DNA of 64,000 nt, taken from positions 558,001-622,000 of the forward strand of contig NC_088323.1 in the NCBI RefSeq assembly GCF_910592395.1, in the 5' to 3' direction. The notes under the pieces are model-generated. The model searched no databases, was not told where the DNA came from, and saw only the letters and a program-made list of their open reading frames with translations. A program made the translations under genes and the position numbers. This stretch comes from Lineus longissimus (Eukaryota > Nemertea > Pilidiophora > Heteronemertea > Lineidae). Below, one piece after another: positions 12,801 to 23,900 of this stretch (the stretch's first letter is position 1; the number at the start of each line of letters is the position of its first letter).

Positions 12801-14731
12801 AAGGGGATATCCCGTTATCCCAATAAACCTAGCCTTACCACTCTCCTTGATTTTCTGCAGTGCTGGCAATGTCTCATTGATGATAATATCAAGAGATGGT
12901 GCAAACTCCATGTCATGAACCTAAAAGTCAAAAAGTGTACGAAAAATCCGAGTCGAGAAAACAGCAACTTTTATTCCACTTTGAATAAGTTATCCATTCA
13001 TTCACCTAAGAAACTCTTCAAAGTCATGAATCTGCTTCACCTTCTAAAGAGTAGCCAGCAGAGCCGTCTCAGGGACTTAAGCTGAAGACTGGTATTAGTA
13101 ACTACCCGTACCCTTAGAACCGAACAGAAGTTCCCTGGTTTTGACCTAATTTTTGAACTAACTGAATAGGCCTTAAAGTTAAATTTGACAGCACTGCTTC
13201 TGCTTGTAATCCTCAATGATGTCATTATAATGAGCCCATGCATTCGAAGTTCAATTGAGGGATAAATACCTGTATGATATCCACATACGGCAAGCCAAGA
13301 TTGGCAAGACTTTCATCAACACTTCTCAATACTCGCTCTGCACTGAAGTCAAACATCTCTTCAATGTTGGGTTTGTATCTTCCAACCTTAGTGGCGATGT
13401 AGTACGCATTCCGGGGAATATTCTTCAAAGCCTGAAATTTGTGACAAGAAAGGAGCAGAAGCACTGCAGTTGGCCAGAATAGATTTATAGGAACAGCTGG
13501 CCATCCATTGCTGACCAAGGTTCACTGGTACAATGTATAACTGGAGGGTGGCTATCATACGAAAATATTTGCCCAGCACACACTTGTAAGGTCCAACACA
13601 CGACCGACAGCTACACAACGTCAATTTTAGATTATACTACATAATGTAATCCGACATGTCTGATCCATGTCACACGAAACCACCCCTAGAATGATTGAAA
13701 AGATGTTGGAAGTCTTCATTTCTCCATACAAATAGAAATCTTGATCCACAATGAAATTGACAAACGGATACATCTTCTGAAATGTGACTAGTTTATTTTT
13801 CAGCGTTCGTTATTTTCATTGGAAATCTTGAGACCCGGGGAGAGACATTCCTCACCAAAATACACCTGGATATCCTACCTTGCCGAGAACCTGCTCAGAC
13901 TTGCCATGTCCATACCAAGGGGCAGTGTCAATATAATTGACCCCATATTTCAGAGCAGCCTCAACCACTTTTAGTGACTCTTCATCATCAGTGTCTCTGA
14001 AAACACTACCCAAAGCAGAAGCCCCTGTAAAAGAGATCAAGAAATTATCCGAGTGACAACACTGGACCTTCGGGTACAGCTATAATTTAGCCAATCCAGA
14101 ATTGACACAATACTTACCATAACTGAGACTAGAAATGCAAAGACCAGTTCTTCCCAAGTTCTTGTATTCAGTCTTTTTCACAGCATCCAAATCATGGAAG
14201 CCTTCCACAAATGTAGATCTGAGAAGAAGAGAGAACTACTTGAAATCACTGGTTCTACATAATAGCATTATATGTGGTTGTCAGGTATGGCCTTCCGATG
14301 CAGTCACAATATCCAAATATCATGATAAGCTAAACTTAAAATTTGTTTAGTTCAACCTAAATCTAAGAGTTATTTTTAGTTTAACTGTTTCCGGTGAACT
14401 AAATCGAATGATGGCCTGAATTAATAGTGCCAACCTCAGGATCAGGTAACCCTTCTTCTATACAACATGCACTGAGCATTTGGGTCAGGTCAGCATCCCT
14501 GGAACCGTTACTCATTGAACACCTGGTCTTCAATTATGAGTGCGACAACCACGAGTGAGTGTAATGTTAGTGTTGTCGTGACAGAGGATGCGTGGGAAAG
14601 GAAGGGAATGCAGGGAGACTATCGATAAAGTAACAGCCCTTCTGATGGCCGATCAGGGGGGAGTTATTGGCGGTGAAGGATGGATATACGCACAACGACG
14701 ATGCATCGGTATGCCTGTTGTCAGCGGACAT
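9839..14731 (-). CDS. Aldo-keto reductase, L-galactose dehydrogenase type
   Basis: Ten exons join in phase on the minus strand: 14731-14694, 14218-14118, 14024-13879, 13431-13270, 12920-12790, 12476-12374, 11994-11863, 11669-11584, 11230-11144 and 9953-9839, giving 366 residues. The family is NAD(P)H-dependent cytosolic oxidoreductases with a TIM-barrel fold. The catalytic tetrad is present: Asp79 and Tyr84 (NYIDTAPWYG), Lys110 (IATKVGRY) and His151 (DIIQVHD). Other family blocks are KNLGRTGL near the N-terminus, GKARFIGITGYPL and the C-terminal HWEGREL. The order and spacing match plant L-galactose dehydrogenase and its animal homologues; the substrate in this animal is unknown. The first exon (MSADNRHTDASS) is chosen because it gives the right phase and a GT donor, but it has no similarity support. 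The last intron is unusually loaded with repeats. Confidence 0.92.
10144..10719. repeat. 44-bp minisatellite in the last AKR intron
   Basis: The unit tatgatttctgtggattcta plus gcagtggaggactatcttacgcag repeats about 13 times with few changes; the first unit is shorter. The array lies wholly inside the intron between the last two exons of the aldo-keto reductase gene. Confidence 0.95.
10983..11124. repeat. Small inverted-repeat element (MITE-like)
   Basis: Two imperfect inverted repeats of about 28 bp (aggtcttatataagttgg... at 10983-11009 and its counterpart at 11097-11124) bracket some 87 bp of AT-rich sequence. The whole is about 142 bp and lies in the last intron of the aldo-keto reductase gene. 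No transposase is present. A non-autonomous DNA element is the simplest reading. Confidence 0.55.
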
Positions 14732-15465
14732 CTTTACTTTAGCAGCTTTCTGTATCAGGTTCATAAAAATATCTGCCTTTACTTGTCATTCACCAGTTCT
14801 CCACCAGACTGAAAAAGAGAAGTGATCAACCAACAATGTTGTAGAATCAGCACATACATTTTAACGTATGACCGGTCATACACTGCTGATTACAGTAATC
14901 AAACAGACCATATTTTACAAAATCCGTTATTGTCAAATCCAACTCAGCACAGCTTTTACCAACATAAAAACCTGACTCTGGCATCATTCCGAGGATAATC
15001 ATGTTTATTATGCTCTCGCAGGCTTCACAAATCTGCCAGAAACTAACATTATGTACAGCACGGTTCATTGAGGACCAAAAAGCCGAGAGAATCAGGAATG
15101 TGATCAATTCCTTGGGTGATGGTGGACATTCTACCTGGTGGGCTGGTCACTGTTCACTAAAAGATTGGAGAAACAAGTCGTCACAATTCTGTTGGCGTCA
15201 CATGCAATTTGAATTGCACAGCGGATGTCGCGGTTTAACATAAGTGTGTACCGGTGCTACCGAATACGCTGCATGACACAAGGGCCTTAACATCACAGTA
15301 GAAAAGAATCATATTGAATTTGGCTAAATCACAGGGCTCAGCCAGGCCTCTGATCCGATGATCATGATGGGGGACGGGCGAGGGGGTTGATCCAGCATCG
15401 CTCGCTCGGCTGGCAGCGGACATTTGTCTTGACTCTTGCTTGGCGCTGCTACAGCTTAAAGTGCT

Positions 15466-15702
15466 GTGGTACAGTCTAGAAGCAGTGTCATCATTGGCGA
15501 AATGGGCCAAAGTTTGAGAGGGGCTGAGTTTCGTCCAAAAATAGATCTGTTTACACACTACGGCAATGGCGTATTGCAGGTACACGTCAACGGGTCATTG
15601 ATTGTCGGACGTCAGTTCGCCAAGAAAACCAAAGGAATCGAAGGATTCATTGAACTCATCAACACATCATTAGTTTTCAGTGAAGTGCAACTGTATTCCT
15701 AA
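15466..15702 (+). pseudogene. Short open frame in element copy A, disrupted in copy B
   Basis: A 78-codon frame ends QVHVNGSLIVGRQFAKK...FSEVQLYS before a stop. In copy B (about 41366-41604) an insertion shifts the upstream half and a stop interrupts it, while the last ~50 codons stay nearly identical, with TAG replacing TAA. It may be an exon captured from a host gene or chance coding. I do not recognise the product. Confidence 0.3.
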
Positions 15703-16285
15703 GTAAATCACTTTGGTATATAGAGAGTAAGATTACAATTAACTCACGTTAAAGTTTGAGTTCCGGGGAGGTAGCGTTGTCAGTACGTTGGTTTAGGGGC
15801 GCAATAACCTAGCTTATAGCGAGCAATTAGTACACTAAGATTTCAGTGATTAACATAATAGTTGCAAGTATTTGGCATTTTAGACTCATATTTCGTGCTA
15901 TAATAACTACGTTGTAAACATAATGCTCAAAATTGATTCATGAAAAAGTTGTAAGGGCAATATCAAGCAAGCAGTAATGGAAAAAAGTGTAATTCCATTA
16001 ACTGAATATTGTTTTTAGACACTATAACATTTTAGGCCTACTTTTCCGTAAACCACGAGAACAATGTATGTGAAAAAAACAACACATATAAGTGAGGCGC
16101 CGAGTATACAGTAATTGTAAGGTAAAGAAAAGCTCGGTCTCTAAAGTCTGGAGGTCCGGAGTCCGTAAATGTGACGGTCACGAGAGTGATTTGTTCTTAC
16201 GGATAGATCGAGAGGGCGGTTTGGGGTTCCGCCGACGGTGCTCGCATGCATTAGTCGTATCCCCGAAACCTTTACAACGCGAACA

Positions 16286-16795
16286 AAGCTCGTGGCATCC
16301 ATGACGGTATAGGAATTGACGGTGAGGTAACAAAAAAGCTCGTGGCATCCAATGACGGTATAGGAATTGACGGTGAAGGATCTCGTGGCATATCGGATGC
16401 GCATCCGATGACGGTAAAGAAATTGACGGTAAAGGATCTCGTGGCATATCGGATGCGCATCCGATGACGGTAAAGGATCTCGTGGCATATCGGATGCGCA
16501 TCCGAAGACGGTAAGGGAATTGACGGTGAAGGATGTCGTGGCATATCGGATCCGAAGACGGTAAGGGAATTGACGGTGAAGGATCTCGTGGCATATCAGA
16601 TGCGCATCCGATGACGGTAAAGAAATTGACGGTAAAGGATCTCGTGGCATATCGGATGCGCATCCGAAGACGGTAAGGGAATTGACGGTGAAGGCGGGAT
16701 CTCGTGGCAAATCGGATGCGCATCCGAAGACGGTAAGGGAATTGACGGTAAAGGATCTCGTGGCATATCGGATGCGCATCCGATGACGGTTTTAT
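16286..16795. repeat. 56-bp tandem array with perfect palindromes, copy A
   Basis: The unit begins ggatctcgtggcatatcgga and contains the self-complementary 16-mer tcggatgcgcatccga followed by two gacggtaa-type boxes. A shorter unit form has lost the central six bases but still reads as a palindrome (tcggatccga). No stop codon occurs in any of the three reverse frames for most of the array, which produces overlapping ~200-codon open frames that are not genes. Confidence 0.93.
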
Positions 16796-16879
16796 ATACA
16801 CATATACATGTATATATTATATAAATTTAAGTTTTACACTATTATGTAAGTGCAAGCTCTAGTGAGCTCACACAACTGT

Positions 16880-17875
16880 TTGACAGTCCTGGCTCCTCCA
16901 TCGTGCTGACAACATGGTGAGAGAGACGAGGAAGTCACAGCCAGGCCGAATCAGTCCTGGCTGCTCCACCGTGTTGACAACATGATGAGAGAGATGAGGA
17001 AGTCACAGCCAGGCCAAATCAGTATTGGCTGCTCTGCCAAGTTAGTGTCAACATGGTGAGAGAGATGAGGCAGTCACAGCCAGGCCGAATCAGTTCTGGC
17101 TGCTCCACCGTGTTGACAATAATCATGGTGAGAGAGATGACAATGATTGTGGTGAGAAAGATGAGACAGTCACAGCCAGGCCAATAAATCAGTCTTGGCT
17201 GCTCTGCCAAGTTGTCAACATGGTGAGAGAGATGAGGAATTCACAGCCAGGCGAATCAGTCCTGGCTGCTCCACCGTGTTCACAACATGATGAGAAAGGT
17301 GAGGAAGTCACAGCCAGGCCGAATCAATCCTGGCTGCTCTGCCAAGTTGTCTACATGGCGAGAGAGATGAGGCAGTCACAGCCAGCAATCAATCCTGGCT
17401 GCTCCACCGTGTTTACAACATGATGAGCGTGACGAGACCTACACAGCCAGGCTGCATCAGTCTTCGCTGCACTGCCCAGTTGTTAATATGGTGAGAGAGA
17501 TGAGACAGTCACAGCCAGGCCGAATCAATCCTGGCTGCTCTGCCAAGTTGTCTACATGGCGAGAGAGATGAGGCAGTCACAGCCAGCAATCAATCCTGGC
17601 TGCTCCACCGTGTTTACAACATGATGAGCGTGATGAGACAGTCACAGCCAGGCTGCATCAGTCTTCGCTGCATTGCCCAGTTGTTAATATGGTGAGAGAG
17701 ATGAGACAGTCACAGCCAGGCCGAATCAGTCCTGGCTGCTCTGCCAAGTTGTCCACATGGTGAGAGAGATGAGGCAGTCACAGCCAGGCCGAATCAATTC
17801 TGGCTGCTCCACCGTGTTGACAACATGATGAGAGAGATGAGACATTCACAGACAGGCCAAATCAGTCTAGCATGC
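16880..17875. repeat. Hairpin minisatellite (~67 bp), copy A
   Basis: About 15 diverged units contain cagccagg, a short loop, then cctggctg, so each unit can fold into an 8-bp hairpin. The hairpin is followed by ctgctccaccgtgttgacaa and gatgagagagatgag. Two unit subtypes (ccaccgtg and tgccaagtt) alternate. It is continuous with the cruciform array upstream. Confidence 0.92.
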
Positions 17876-18251
17876 TCTAGCATGATGCCTGATGCATGAT
17901 GCCTGAGCAGAAATCCCCCTCGATTGGAAGGGTCTAACATTATTTAGCAGAAATCCCGCTACAAGAAGCCTCACAGCAACTTCGGGGACCAGAGTAAGGC
18001 CTGGAAGAATTTCCTAGCCCAGTGTAAAGAGTCGCAGAACCCTCAGAGCAGCAACCCAATGAAGAGAAGTTGTTTAGGGAAAATATATGACCCAAGCCCT
18101 TCAAGCAGTGAGACACCACTTCTGAGAGAACAAGTGTGATGGTCCAAGATAAACGAGGTCCAGGTTCAAGTAGGAGTTCGGGTCATGATTTATTTCAAAA
18201 AGGTTTTAAATTTTCCATGGTTTACATTTTGGACATTTTGATATTTTCTGG

Positions 18252-18418
18252 TGATGATACCTCTTCTATGGTATGATATTAAGAAGTATATCAGAGAAGA
18301 GGTCATTGTAAATATATCAAAGAAATTTCTCATGTATCTAGATTTCAAAAGTGACATTGTCTTCAAATTAAATGATTCTTTTGATGTGATATTCCTGATA
18401 TTTGTGCTTTTAATCCAA
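18252..18418 (+). repeat. ~165-bp dispersed repeat
   Basis: The segment starting gatgatacctcttctatggt matches the reverse complement of 43459-43620 with scattered differences. In copy B it abuts the end of the hairpin minisatellite; here it lies about 375 bp beyond the array and in the opposite relative orientation. It may be an end module of the element or an independent repeat. Confidence 0.8.
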
Positions 18419-20294
18419 CACCAACAGATGGCAACAGGAGACTCTGATTGGCTCCCATGAGTACGTGATATGCTTTGATATTCGACATGGATTCCTCCAT
18501 ACTCTTTCGATTCGAATGTGATAACCAGAACAAAATGAAGATATTGACATTAGCAAGTTTCCTTTTGGTATAAATATGCGTGCAAGGGGGTATATCAATT
18601 TGTTCGGTGTCCTCAACTTTTTATGTCAACGGTATTTCTCTGATATATGTATCTATGTATGTATGAATGCTCTGACTGTTTTCAAGATGTCATCTTGAAA
18701 AGATTCTGCAGCAATTTTGAATAAAGTGAATTGTTTGAATTAAATTAATGACTATTTTGTCTTTATTACCTTCATTGACATTGCAGTACGGGGATGCAAA
18801 ATGCTGCGTAAGATTATTGTTCATGAAGGACAAAGCAGGAAGGAAAGATTACAGCAAAGCATTGGGGCTTAAATATTATGGATGCCTTGTCTTTGAAAAA
18901 GACAATGGAACAACCACCCCACCAGAATTCGTCTGTAAACAAAATGATTAAAATCCCGATATTATCAACCAGCCTTTAACAGCCTCAGCCTTGGAACTGA
19001 ATGTACTCTCCTCTATAGAGAGGTGTTCCAGATGACTGAGGACATTATAATGATTGTCCTTCATGGAGAGGATGTCCTGTGTAACCAGTAACAGAACTGA
19101 GACATCTGTATTATGATATAGGCCTAATAGAATAGGCTGAGAAAAGATTTTATTTGAAATTAGTGGTATGAAATTGATGCAATCTAAAAATGAAAATACA
19201 TATTAAAAGATTATCATACATGATATAAGATATACAGTAAATGAAAGCAAAAAGAAAAAAGAAAAAATATCCCAATGGCGGATTCGAACCCACGCCAAAG
19301 GATGCCTCCAGATCGCTGAAGAAGTGTGCGCAGTTTAAAGGCACGTAACCATGATTAGCCAATCAAACTCCGATAATTATTCTAAGTGTCAGGTCTCGTT
19401 AGGGAGTTTTTCCCAAATGTACGCGATAACGACGTGCCCCATTAACAGGACGTAACATCTATTTTAAAATGCGTTTCCAAAGTGAATGCATGAGGACAAC
19501 CCATTTGTGTCGTATATCATTGGAAACACCCGATTCCCCTGATTCTGCAGGATGTTAAATCGGGCATTTCATTCCTTTAAATAAATCATAAGCGTCGCAT
19601 TTGCTCCTAGCTCTGTTCACCATCCCAAATGGCAATATTGCCAATTGAGCCGGACAATCACGAAAAAACCCAAATATTATACATTTCTTTCTGAATAATT
19701 CTTACAGTGACCATTCCCCCATGAAAGACAGTTGGTTACGCTACACAAAAATTCCCCAAAAAAAACGAGGGTCTACCATTGAACTTTTGAGATATGTTGA
19801 ATGTTGCACAAATCAGCGAAAAACGCACCAACTGGCACTGGACACATCGACGGTATTTCAACACGGGCCCGACGCACATCCCAAGTTCAGTGTACACATT
19901 GTACGGACAATGTACACATAGTACGTCGGCAACAACAGTAAATGCGTAGTTTCTTGTTAGCCGCCTATTGTGTAGCGCTCTAGGTTACAGAAACTCCAAA
20001 AAAACATGTCTTTGCCTGAATCAACACTGGCATACTGTGAGGACCGAGAAATCAATGATTTTAGGAACTACGGTTAGAGCTTGGCCGCGCATGAATACAA
20101 AAAAGTCCCTGATAAACCTCAGTTCAGTTCGGGAATTATAAATTCGCGGCTCGGCGCGGAGATTGGGGATTCCTTTAATTAAATCACGTGGCTCGACAAA
20201 TCCACCAATCACGTGAAGTGCGGTAGTTTCGATTTTTGGTCGTAAACAAAAAGATGAATTTGTGTCTGTTTATTGATGTTTATTGGTTATAAAC
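18419..20294. other. Intergenic, no gene recognised
   Basis: AT-rich sequence with short open frames only. The frame at 18748-18951 follows a possible acceptor (ttgcag) but resembles no family I know and has no partner exons. Near 19015 lies a fragment (ctctatagagaggtgttcc) like the inverted-repeat element at 28266. Confidence 0.5.
19272..19358 (-). pseudogene. tRNA-like sequence (relic or SINE head)
   Basis: On the minus strand a B-box (gggttcgaatcc) is followed by a T-rich tract. Upstream is a region with tRNA-like D-arm sequence (catggttacgtgcc) and room for a long variable arm as in Leu/Ser tRNAs. The T-stem pairs poorly, so this is probably not a working tRNA gene. Confidence 0.3.
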
Positions 20295-20923
20295 ATGGAC
20301 TTGGAACTAAATGTAAATGTCTAATTATTCCAATTATATTACACATCCACTAGATTCCAATGTTAACTCCTTAATTATGCCATATATATTCTAAATCGAA
20401 CCCAAAAGTGACTGGAAAGATCGTGTGACTGTGTCCGTGTGCACAGCCGCGTATATATGCACTGCATTGCATGGATTTTCTGTGCATATAATATCATGAA
20501 TATCATGGTAGGCCTATTCGTGACTGTACGAATTTCGTACCTTACTGCACTGCACTCTGTCATGTAGGCTGTTGTTCTGAATCTCACGATCTATCGTGCC
20601 TATTGTCACCATACATGTTCAATGCTACTGCTATTTCAATCATTCATGCCTCATATCATCATCATGCTTACCTAGCCTAGCTGGTTCTTGTGCATGGTGT
20701 AAGCAGTGCCGGGCAGCATATTATCCATTGTCCCCATATTATTGTTATCAGGTGCATGATATGGCCAAACTTTTTATTGGAACAATGTGAATATCATTAA
20801 TGCAATGGCAATCGTATGCACGATGTGTAAATGGTTGCCTATATCTTCAGTTTGGACATTATTTGGATTTTTGATAAACTTCTGACAAGACTGGTTAAAC
20901 ACTCGTTCTCAACATTATTTCAG

Positions 20924-23900
20924 AATGAGAATCAAGCCTCAGCGCGGAACGAAGGAAAGTCTCGACTCGGGAAGATCCTTGAGGAGAAATCAAAACTGAA
21001 TCTAAGTATCAGTAAAAGATCTCGCCGCATTCACAATGGAGCAAACAGAAGTGGCACTGGTTAGTATCGGGGATCTTCTGAATTGCAGAATTGGTGAAAG
21101 CTACGATACAATCGAAATTAACTGACAACAGGCAGAGCTCTATTGCTCGACTTGAATGGGGGATTCCAATTAGAATCAGTCAAGTGCATTTATGGTATCT
21201 ACTTCCAAGAGAAAATTGTCATGATAAAGACCCTGATCTACTGTTGTCTCAGAAATATATACAACATAAAATATTATGGTATAAATATACCTGAATAGAC
21301 TCGAAAATTCCTCTTTTAGGTGGCTCGATCTCTGTTCAGAGGCAGACCCTTCGGGCCAACAACCGTGCCCTTGCAAAGTCGCTTCAGCAGTACAAGCAGG
21401 AGCTCAACCATGCAAACAACATAATCCTGGAGCTGACCAATGAGAGGCAAGCGTTACAGATCAAGTGTAATGCTCTGAGTCATGTGGCTGAGCTGAAGAA
21501 TGTCGAGATAGAAAAAGAGGTCCAACAGAGAATGGAGGTAGGAGGGGTTTACAAGATTTTGAAAACCTTCATCATTGTACATGAACTAAGGACAGAGTAA
21601 ATAACCCACACCAAAGCAAAAGCGTGCCAGGGATTTTCTTCTGGGTTGTTGCCCTGCCTGTTCGTTTTCTATTACTTGTTGCACAGAAAGCTGCTTACCT
21701 AAAAAAAGAATTAGTTGTCCGCTTCTTGGACAATCTTTGTGCACAAAAGTGGACACTTCGAAATGAACAACATTCTTTTTCTGTAGAAAAAGATTGGTCA
21801 GCTGAAAGACCTCTTCTCAATGATTGGACACCTTGCTGGTCAAGGCATCGACACATTCTGGGGTGAGGGATCATCTCGACCGTCCATCGGGATTAGCACC
21901 AGCCGGTCATCATTGGACGCAGACAAATTAAATCAGGTTTCACCCGAGGCACTGAGAGCTGCACTGCAAAGGTAAAACTCTGACACTAATGACATGTATT
22001 GAGAATAGTTGTTTGGTGTTTCAAAGTCTAAATAGCTGTGGCTCCTCTCACTAAAGGAAAATTGAAACCAACACAATCTTCCCTGAACTGAAAGTTTTGA
22101 TCTCAATGGTTTAGTGGTTGAGATATGAGACTTGTGATCCAAAAATTGTGCATGTGTGTTTTGTGTCCAATTAGGCCAAATCATGTGCGACTTTGCTTTA
22201 ATGGCACCTACAGATGTAGAAGGTTGCAGGGCCGATCAAGACAAATCATGTGCGACTTTGCTTTAATGGCACCTACAGATGTAGAAGGTTGCATGGCCGA
22301 TCAAGACAAATCATGTGTGACTTTGGGTAAGCGACTTTGCTTTAATGGCACCTACAGATGTAACAGTTTGCACGGCCAATCAAGATAATTTTACCTACCC
22401 GCTGTTAGAACCATTAACACTGTCACTGATCAGTGAAGACGAGATGTGCATTTTAATCACAGACTTTCATACCAAATATTGTAACCAATTTCATAAATTT
22501 TATTTCGTCAGATCGATCTACAGCAACAAATCCACTCAAGAAGCCAACTCAAACTTGATGCTTCGGGGATCAAAGCCGGGAGATCTCAGCCTAGTAATTG
22601 AGAAATCTATGTTGGATGAAATTGGGTCATTGCCGTTTGAGGAGGTTTCAACTTGTTTAGCGACAGGTATGCACTTCAGGTCGAGCAGACAAAAATAGGC
22701 CCTGTGTCCAGATATAAACTTGGTTTTCACTTGCTAGCCAGCCAGGGACCAGTATGTAACATTATACATCCCCCAGGCAGCGTTATCACATCTTGATCAA
22801 CAGACACTGTCTTGTGACAAGGCCCACTTTCATAACTCTCATCGTTCTAGTATCAACACCAGCAGGAATTGAAAATGTGATGCATATTTCTGTAACCAGA
22901 TTTATATTTCAGTTTCAGAGATAGATGAGCTGAAGAGAAGATCAAGCAGTATGCAATTAAAAGGTCGCAGGTCAAACTTACTCGATGTTGAATCAATCAG
23001 AAATTTCCGTGTTTCTGGGTTGAGAGCTTCTGCAGAAACTACTGAAGAATCAACACCTCGGACTTCCGACATAAGCAACCAGCGAAAGAGTACTTCTCTT
23101 GAAAAAAGTGATTCACTTGAAAAGAGCTGTGAAGCCATTCCAAGAGGTGCAGGCGAACAAAATACACATCAGGTTAATACCAGTAAATCTCCATCAGAAA
23201 TGCCACTGCGCAATCCAATCCTTGATCCAGATGAGAGGCCGCTCGACGTTGCTACAGGACGTCCCGCAAAGGCGACATTTACGTTCATTGCATTTGAAAA
23301 GCCCAAGTCACCTGGTCTAGGGAATCTTGCCGTCAAGAAAGGGAAGTCTACACTACCAAGGAGAGATATGTCGACATTGGCTAAAGACAAAGCTAAGGGA
23401 AAATTGGGCGGCAAGAAAAGCGGTCCTGTTGAGAGGGGGACAGAAAAAGAGAAAGAAGTGGACCCAGGAAAGATGTTGAAGCTGGGTGTAGAAAAGAAAC
23501 CTGATGAAATCGCTCCTAAGGAGAATGGAACCAATGAGGTGGAGGTGTCTGAGTCAGTCGGTACAGAACCAGAGGCAAGCAGAAATCATCTGAAGACAGT
23601 AGGTCAAGAAACGTTCTGTGTGCCAGAGGAGAAGGAAAATATTGCCAAAAAGCGAAGGGGGACATTCGCTGTTACAAAACCAGACATTGGCAAAAAAGAT
23701 TCTATGAATGCTCGACGTGGTACGTTTGCTGTGACCAACCAGGACAGAGACTTGGCAGGAAATACTGATATCCCGGGGTCTGACATGCAGCTGAATAATC
23801 TGGAAGAGTCAGGCAATGAATCGTTGGGGATCCTCAGTACCACCATCTTGGAGGAGGTAGATATGGAGTTTACTTGTGCCATGAATTTAGATCTAGCTTC

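Larger units (their letters stand above)
15147..17880. mobile_element. Composite satellite-bearing repeat element, copy A
   Basis: From 15147 this matches the segment beginning at 41054 almost base for base for about 1.7 kb. It has three parts: a non-repetitive 5' part (15147-16285), a cruciform 56-bp tandem array (16286-16795) followed by a TA-rich stretch, and a hairpin minisatellite (16880-17875). No transposase or reverse transcriptase is recognisable, so it would be non-autonomous or a segmental duplication. Its left end lies 416 bp from the proposed start codon of the aldo-keto reductase gene. No terminal inverted repeat or target duplication could be fixed by eye. Confidence 0.8.

Noticed and set aside
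16141-16801. Overlapping ~90-212-codon minus-strand open frames over the 56-bp array (also 42043-42764)
   Set aside because: The 56-bp unit happens to lack stops in all three reverse frames, so the frames only reflect the repeat. The peptides are low-complexity and shift register each unit.
18748-18951. Possible single exon after ttgcag
   Set aside because: No recognisable protein family, no phase partners nearby; not enough to call a gene.
21045-21059. ATG in the first shugoshin exon (MEQTEVAL) as the start
   Set aside because: It is in the wrong frame for the coiled-coil exon; the phase only fits the frame that enters from upstream.
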